A stretch of DNA of 9,383 nucleotides, from contig JAEPNS010000107.1 in assembly GCA_017643325.1 (NCBI GenBank), forward strand, positions 1 through 9,383, in the 5' to 3' direction. The translations under genes and the position numbers were made by a program. This document shows positions 7,373 to 9,383 of this stretch, in pieces (the first letter of the stretch is position 1; each line of letters starts with the position of its first letter). Source of the stretch: Alphaproteobacteria bacterium. GTDB lineage: Bacteria > Pseudomonadota > Alphaproteobacteria > UBA6615. A model generated the notes under the pieces. The model did not search any database. It was given only the letters and a program-made list of their open reading frames with translations, and was not told where the DNA came from.

Positions 7373-7400
7373 GGCCGCCACGGTGGACGGCACCGCGGCC
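7373..7400 (+). promoter_or_regulatory. Bulged hairpin upstream of rph
   Basis: GGCCG, a 3-nt bulge (CCA) and CGGTG pair with CACCG and CGGCC around a GACGG loop, ten base pairs in all. It lies in the hrcA/rph spacer and ends 47 nt before the rph ATG. It could be part of the rph leader or a DNA site between the two divergent genes. GC-rich spacers produce such pairings by chance, so confidence is low. I could not pick a convincing rph promoter. Confidence 0.25.
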
Positions 7401-7447
7401 TTGCGACTAGGTTGCGCTCCATCGTCCCCCACCCGTCAGGATTCCCG

Positions 7448-8182
7448 ATGGCCAAGACCTTCAAACGACCCTCGAAACGCGCGCCCGACGAGATGCGCCG
7501 CATCCGTCTCAAGACCGGCGCCGCGAAATACGCCGAGGGCTCCTGCCTGGCGATGTTCGGCAACACCCATGTGCTGTGCGCCGCGTCGGTCGAGGAGCGC
7601 GTGCCGCCATGGATGCGCGGCGGCGGGTCCGGCTGGGTCACCGCCGAATACGGCATGCTGCCGCGCTCGACCCACGAGCGCACGGGGCGCGAGGCGGCCC
7701 GCGGCAAGCAGTCGGGCCGCACCCAGGAAATCCAGCGCCTGATCGGCCGGTCGCTGCGTGCGGTGACGGACCTGGAGGCGCTCGGGGAACGGCAGATCCG
7801 GCTCGACTGCGACGTGCTGCAGGCCGACGGTGGCACCCGGACGGCATCGATCACCGGCGCCTGTGTGGCGCTGCACCTCGCCTGCCAGGGGCTGGTCAAG
7901 TCCGGCGCCATCGAGACCAACCCCGTGACGGAACTCGTTGCGGCGGTGTCCTGCGGCATCTTCGAGGGCGAGCTGGTGCTCGACCTCGACTACCCGGAGG
8001 ATTCGAACGCCCAGGCCGACGCGAACTTCGTGCTCACCGAAAAGGGCGGGATCGTCGAGATCCAGGGCACGGCGGAGGACCGGCCCTTCTCGCGCGCGCA
8101 GTTCGTGAAGCTGCTCGACCTGGCGCGCGACGGCGTGTCCGACCTGGTGGCGCACCAGCGCAAGGCGCTGGGGATCGCATAG
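7448..8182 (+). CDS. rph: Ribonuclease PH
   Basis: RNase PH is a phosphorolytic 3'-to-5' exoribonuclease that trims nucleotides after the CCA end of tRNA precursors and releases nucleoside diphosphates. The 244-residue product matches the family end to end: [21 protein letters not shown] (27-47), [17 protein letters not shown] (62-78) and [16 protein letters not shown] (90-105, Arg91 in the phosphate-site arginine position). [19 protein letters not shown] (120-138) carries the GTR phosphate-binding loop, and [13 protein letters not shown] (179-191) has the metal-binding acidic residues. EIQGTAE (204-210) follows. I start at the ATG at 7448: AGGA lies 6 nt upstream, and [17 protein letters not shown] aligns as the family N-terminus. 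A TTG 36 nt upstream is in frame but adds unrelated residues. It diverges from hrcA and is the first gene of rph-rdgB-hemW, with rdgB 7 bp away. Confidence 0.98.
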   Translation: MAKTFKRPSKRAPDEMRRIRLKTGAAKYAEGSCLAMFGNTHVLCAASVEERVPPWMRGGGSGWVTAEYGMLPRSTHERTGREAARGKQSGRTQEIQRLIGRSLRAVTDLEALGERQIRLDCDVLQADGGTRTASITGACVALHLACQGLVKSGAIETNPVTELVAAVSCGIFEGELVLDLDYPEDSNAQADANFVLTEKGGIVEIQGTAEDRPFSRAQFVKLLDLARDGVSDLVAHQRKALGIA

Positions 8183-8189
8183 CCCGGCA

Positions 8190-8807
8190 ATGGCCCGCCC
8201 GTTCGACAACGACCGGCTGGTCATCGCCAGCCACAACGCCGGCAAGGTCCGCGAGATCGCCGAGCTGCTCGCGCCCTACGACATCTCCGTCGTGAGCGCG
8301 GGCGAACTGGGCCTCCCGGAACCCGAGGAGACCGGCACCACCTTCGCGGAGAACGCCGCGCTGAAGGCCCGCGCGTCGGTCGCGGGGAGCGGGCTGCCCG
8401 CACTGGCGGACGATTCCGGGTTTTCCGTCGCCGCGCTCGACGGCGCGCCGGGCATCCATGCCGCGCGCTATGCCACCCGCGAAGACGGCACGCGCGATTT
8501 CGCCTGGGCGATGGAGCGCCTGCACGCCGAGACCGCCGACGCGGACGACCGGACCGCCTGGTTCACCTGCGCGCTCGCGCTGGCCTGGCCCGACGGTCAT
8601 GTCGAGATCTTCGAGGGGCGGGTCGACGGCATGCTCGCCTGGCCGCCGCGCGGCGATCGCGGGTTCGGATACGACCCGGTCTTCGTGCCGAACGGCTACG
8701 CCGAGACCTTCGGGGAAATGTCGCCGGCCCGCAAGCACGCCATGTCCCACCGCGCGATCGCCTTCGAGCATCTGATCGCCGCCTGTTTCACCGCCGACGA
8801 TGGCTGA
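8190..8807 (+). CDS. rdgB: Non-canonical purine NTP pyrophosphatase (XTP/dITP diphosphatase)
   Basis: RdgB (Ham1/ITPase family) hydrolyses dITP, ITP and XTP to monophosphates and pyrophosphate, keeping deaminated purines out of DNA and RNA. The 205-residue product has the family motifs in order: [12 protein letters not shown] (12-23), [14 protein letters not shown] (47-60), LADDSGF (72-78, the metal and catalytic acidic residues) and [13 protein letters not shown] (83-95). [15 protein letters not shown] (155-169) and MSHRAIAF (185-192) follow. The length is typical. One small oddity is an Ala at 91 where the motif usually reads SARY (here AARY). The ATG is 7 nt after the rph stop, with little independent ribosome-binding site, so it is probably translated by coupling. 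Its last eight bases overlap the start of hemW. Confidence 0.96.
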   Translation: MARPFDNDRLVIASHNAGKVREIAELLAPYDISVVSAGELGLPEPEETGTTFAENAALKARASVAGSGLPALADDSGFSVAALDGAPGIHAARYATREDGTRDFAWAMERLHAETADADDRTAWFTCALALAWPDGHVEIFEGRVDGMLAWPPRGDRGFGYDPVFVPNGYAETFGEMSPARKHAMSHRAIAFEHLIAACFTADDG

Positions 8808-9383
8808 CCCCGGCCCGGAGGACCTCGCCCTCTATGTCCACTGGCCCTTCTGCCTGTCGCTCTGCCCCTACTGCGATTTCAACAGCCATGTGCGCGACAC
8901 AGTCGACCATGGCGCCTGGCGCGACGCGCTGGTCGCCGAACTGGAGCACTATGCCGGACGTGTGCCGGGGCGCCGGCTGACGAGCATCTTCTTCGGCGGC
9001 GGCACGCCCTCGCTGATGGAGCCGGAAACGGCGCGCGCGGTGATCGCCCGGGCGCGCGAGTTGTTCGCGGCGGACGACGGCCTGGAAATCACGCTCGAGG
9101 CCAACCCCACCTCGGCGGAGACCCGCGTGATGGACGGCTTCGCCGACGCCGGGGTCAACCGGCTGAGCCTCGGAATCCAGGCGCTCGACGACGCGGCGCT
9201 CGCCGTGCTGGGCCGCACCCATGGCGCGGACGAGGCCCTGGCGGCGATCGCAGCCGCGCAGCCGCGCTTCCCGCGCGTGTCCTTCGACCTGATCTATGCC
9301 CGCCCCGGGCAGACCGTCGCGGCGTGGCGGGCGGAGCTGGCGCGCGCGCTCGAACATGCGCGCGGGCACCTGTCGGTCTACCA
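8800..9383 (+). CDS. hemW: Radical SAM heme chaperone HemW (HemN-like), N-terminal part (runs off right edge)
   Basis: HemW binds heme and is thought to insert it into target proteins. It resembles the coproporphyrinogen oxidase HemN and is often annotated as such. The 194 complete codons here, about half of the usual length, begin with [10 protein letters not shown] and carry the radical SAM cluster Cys18-x3-Cys22-x2-Cys25 followed by Asp-Phe. HemN has a fourth cysteine at the Phe position (CxxxCxxCxC). Its absence, with CDF in its place, favours HemW. Further family motifs are [10 protein letters not shown] (64-73), [10 protein letters not shown] (95-104), [14 protein letters not shown] (116-129) and [11 protein letters not shown] (163-173). 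The ATG overlaps the rdgB stop by 8 nt in a different frame. The heme-binding HNxxYW region would lie beyond the window, so the call rests on the cluster motif and the rph-rdgB-hemW context. Confidence 0.93.
   Translation, partial: MADPGPEDLALYVHWPFCLSLCPYCDFNSHVRDTVDHGAWRDALVAELEHYAGRVPGRRLTSIFFGGGTPSLMEPETARAVIARARELFAADDGLEITLEANPTSAETRVMDGFADAGVNRLSLGIQALDDAALAVLGRTHGADEALAAIAAAQPRFPRVSFDLIYARPGQTVAAWRAELARALEHARGHLSVY

Noticed and set aside
7412..7447. Upstream TTG start for rph
   Set aside because: The ATG at 7448 has a well-placed AGGA and matches the family N-terminus; the upstream residues have no counterpart.

Overview
The window is a gene-dense, high-GC chromosomal segment (roughly two thirds G+C by eye) from a proteobacterium, most likely an alphaproteobacterium. 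Three things point there: the divergent arrangement hrcA-grpE / rph-rdgB-hemW, the order dnaK-dnaJ-dapB, and heat-shock promoter candidates of the alphaproteobacterial sigma-32 type (CTTG-N18-CCTAxxT). I see no tRNA, rRNA, CRISPR array, insertion sequence or prophage gene. No gap between genes exceeds about 210 bases.

Layout, left to right. On the minus strand lies an operon read right to left: dnaK (3523 to 1577), dnaJ (1491 to 349) and the first 85 codons of dapB (255 to the window edge). A 208-bp divergent spacer follows, with a sigma-32-like promoter facing dnaK. Next are two plus-strand genes overlapping by ATGA: a DUF1848 protein with a C-terminal radical-SAM-like cysteine cluster (3732-4652) and an FkbM-family methyltransferase (4649-5548). 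Only 7 bp beyond the fkbM stop is the stop codon of grpE on the minus strand, preceded by its operon partner hrcA (7273 to 6230). A 174-bp divergent spacer holds a second sigma-32-like promoter facing hrcA. It leads to the plus-strand operon rph (7448-8182), rdgB (8190-8807) and hemW (8800 to the right edge, truncated).

How the genes work together: DnaK, DnaJ and GrpE form the Hsp70 cycle (ATPase, J-domain activator, nucleotide exchange factor), and HrcA is a heat-shock repressor, though no CIRCE operator is visible here. RNase PH (tRNA 3' trimming), RdgB (clearance of non-canonical purine NTPs) and HemW (heme chaperone-like radical SAM protein) are an ordinary housekeeping run. DapB makes tetrahydrodipicolinate for lysine and peptidoglycan.

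The unusual part is that the common order hrcA-grpE-dnaK-dnaJ is kept on one strand but is interrupted by the oppositely oriented DUF1848-fkbM pair, leaving two separately promoted chaperone operons. The DUF1848 protein is the only component without a known biochemical role. Its pairing with a methyltransferase is the best lead to something new, but the sequence alone does not establish a system. The other points of interest are regulatory: two sigma-32-like promoters with identical 18-nt spacers, and GC-rich hairpins placed just upstream of the ribosome-binding sites of both second genes, grpE and dnaJ.
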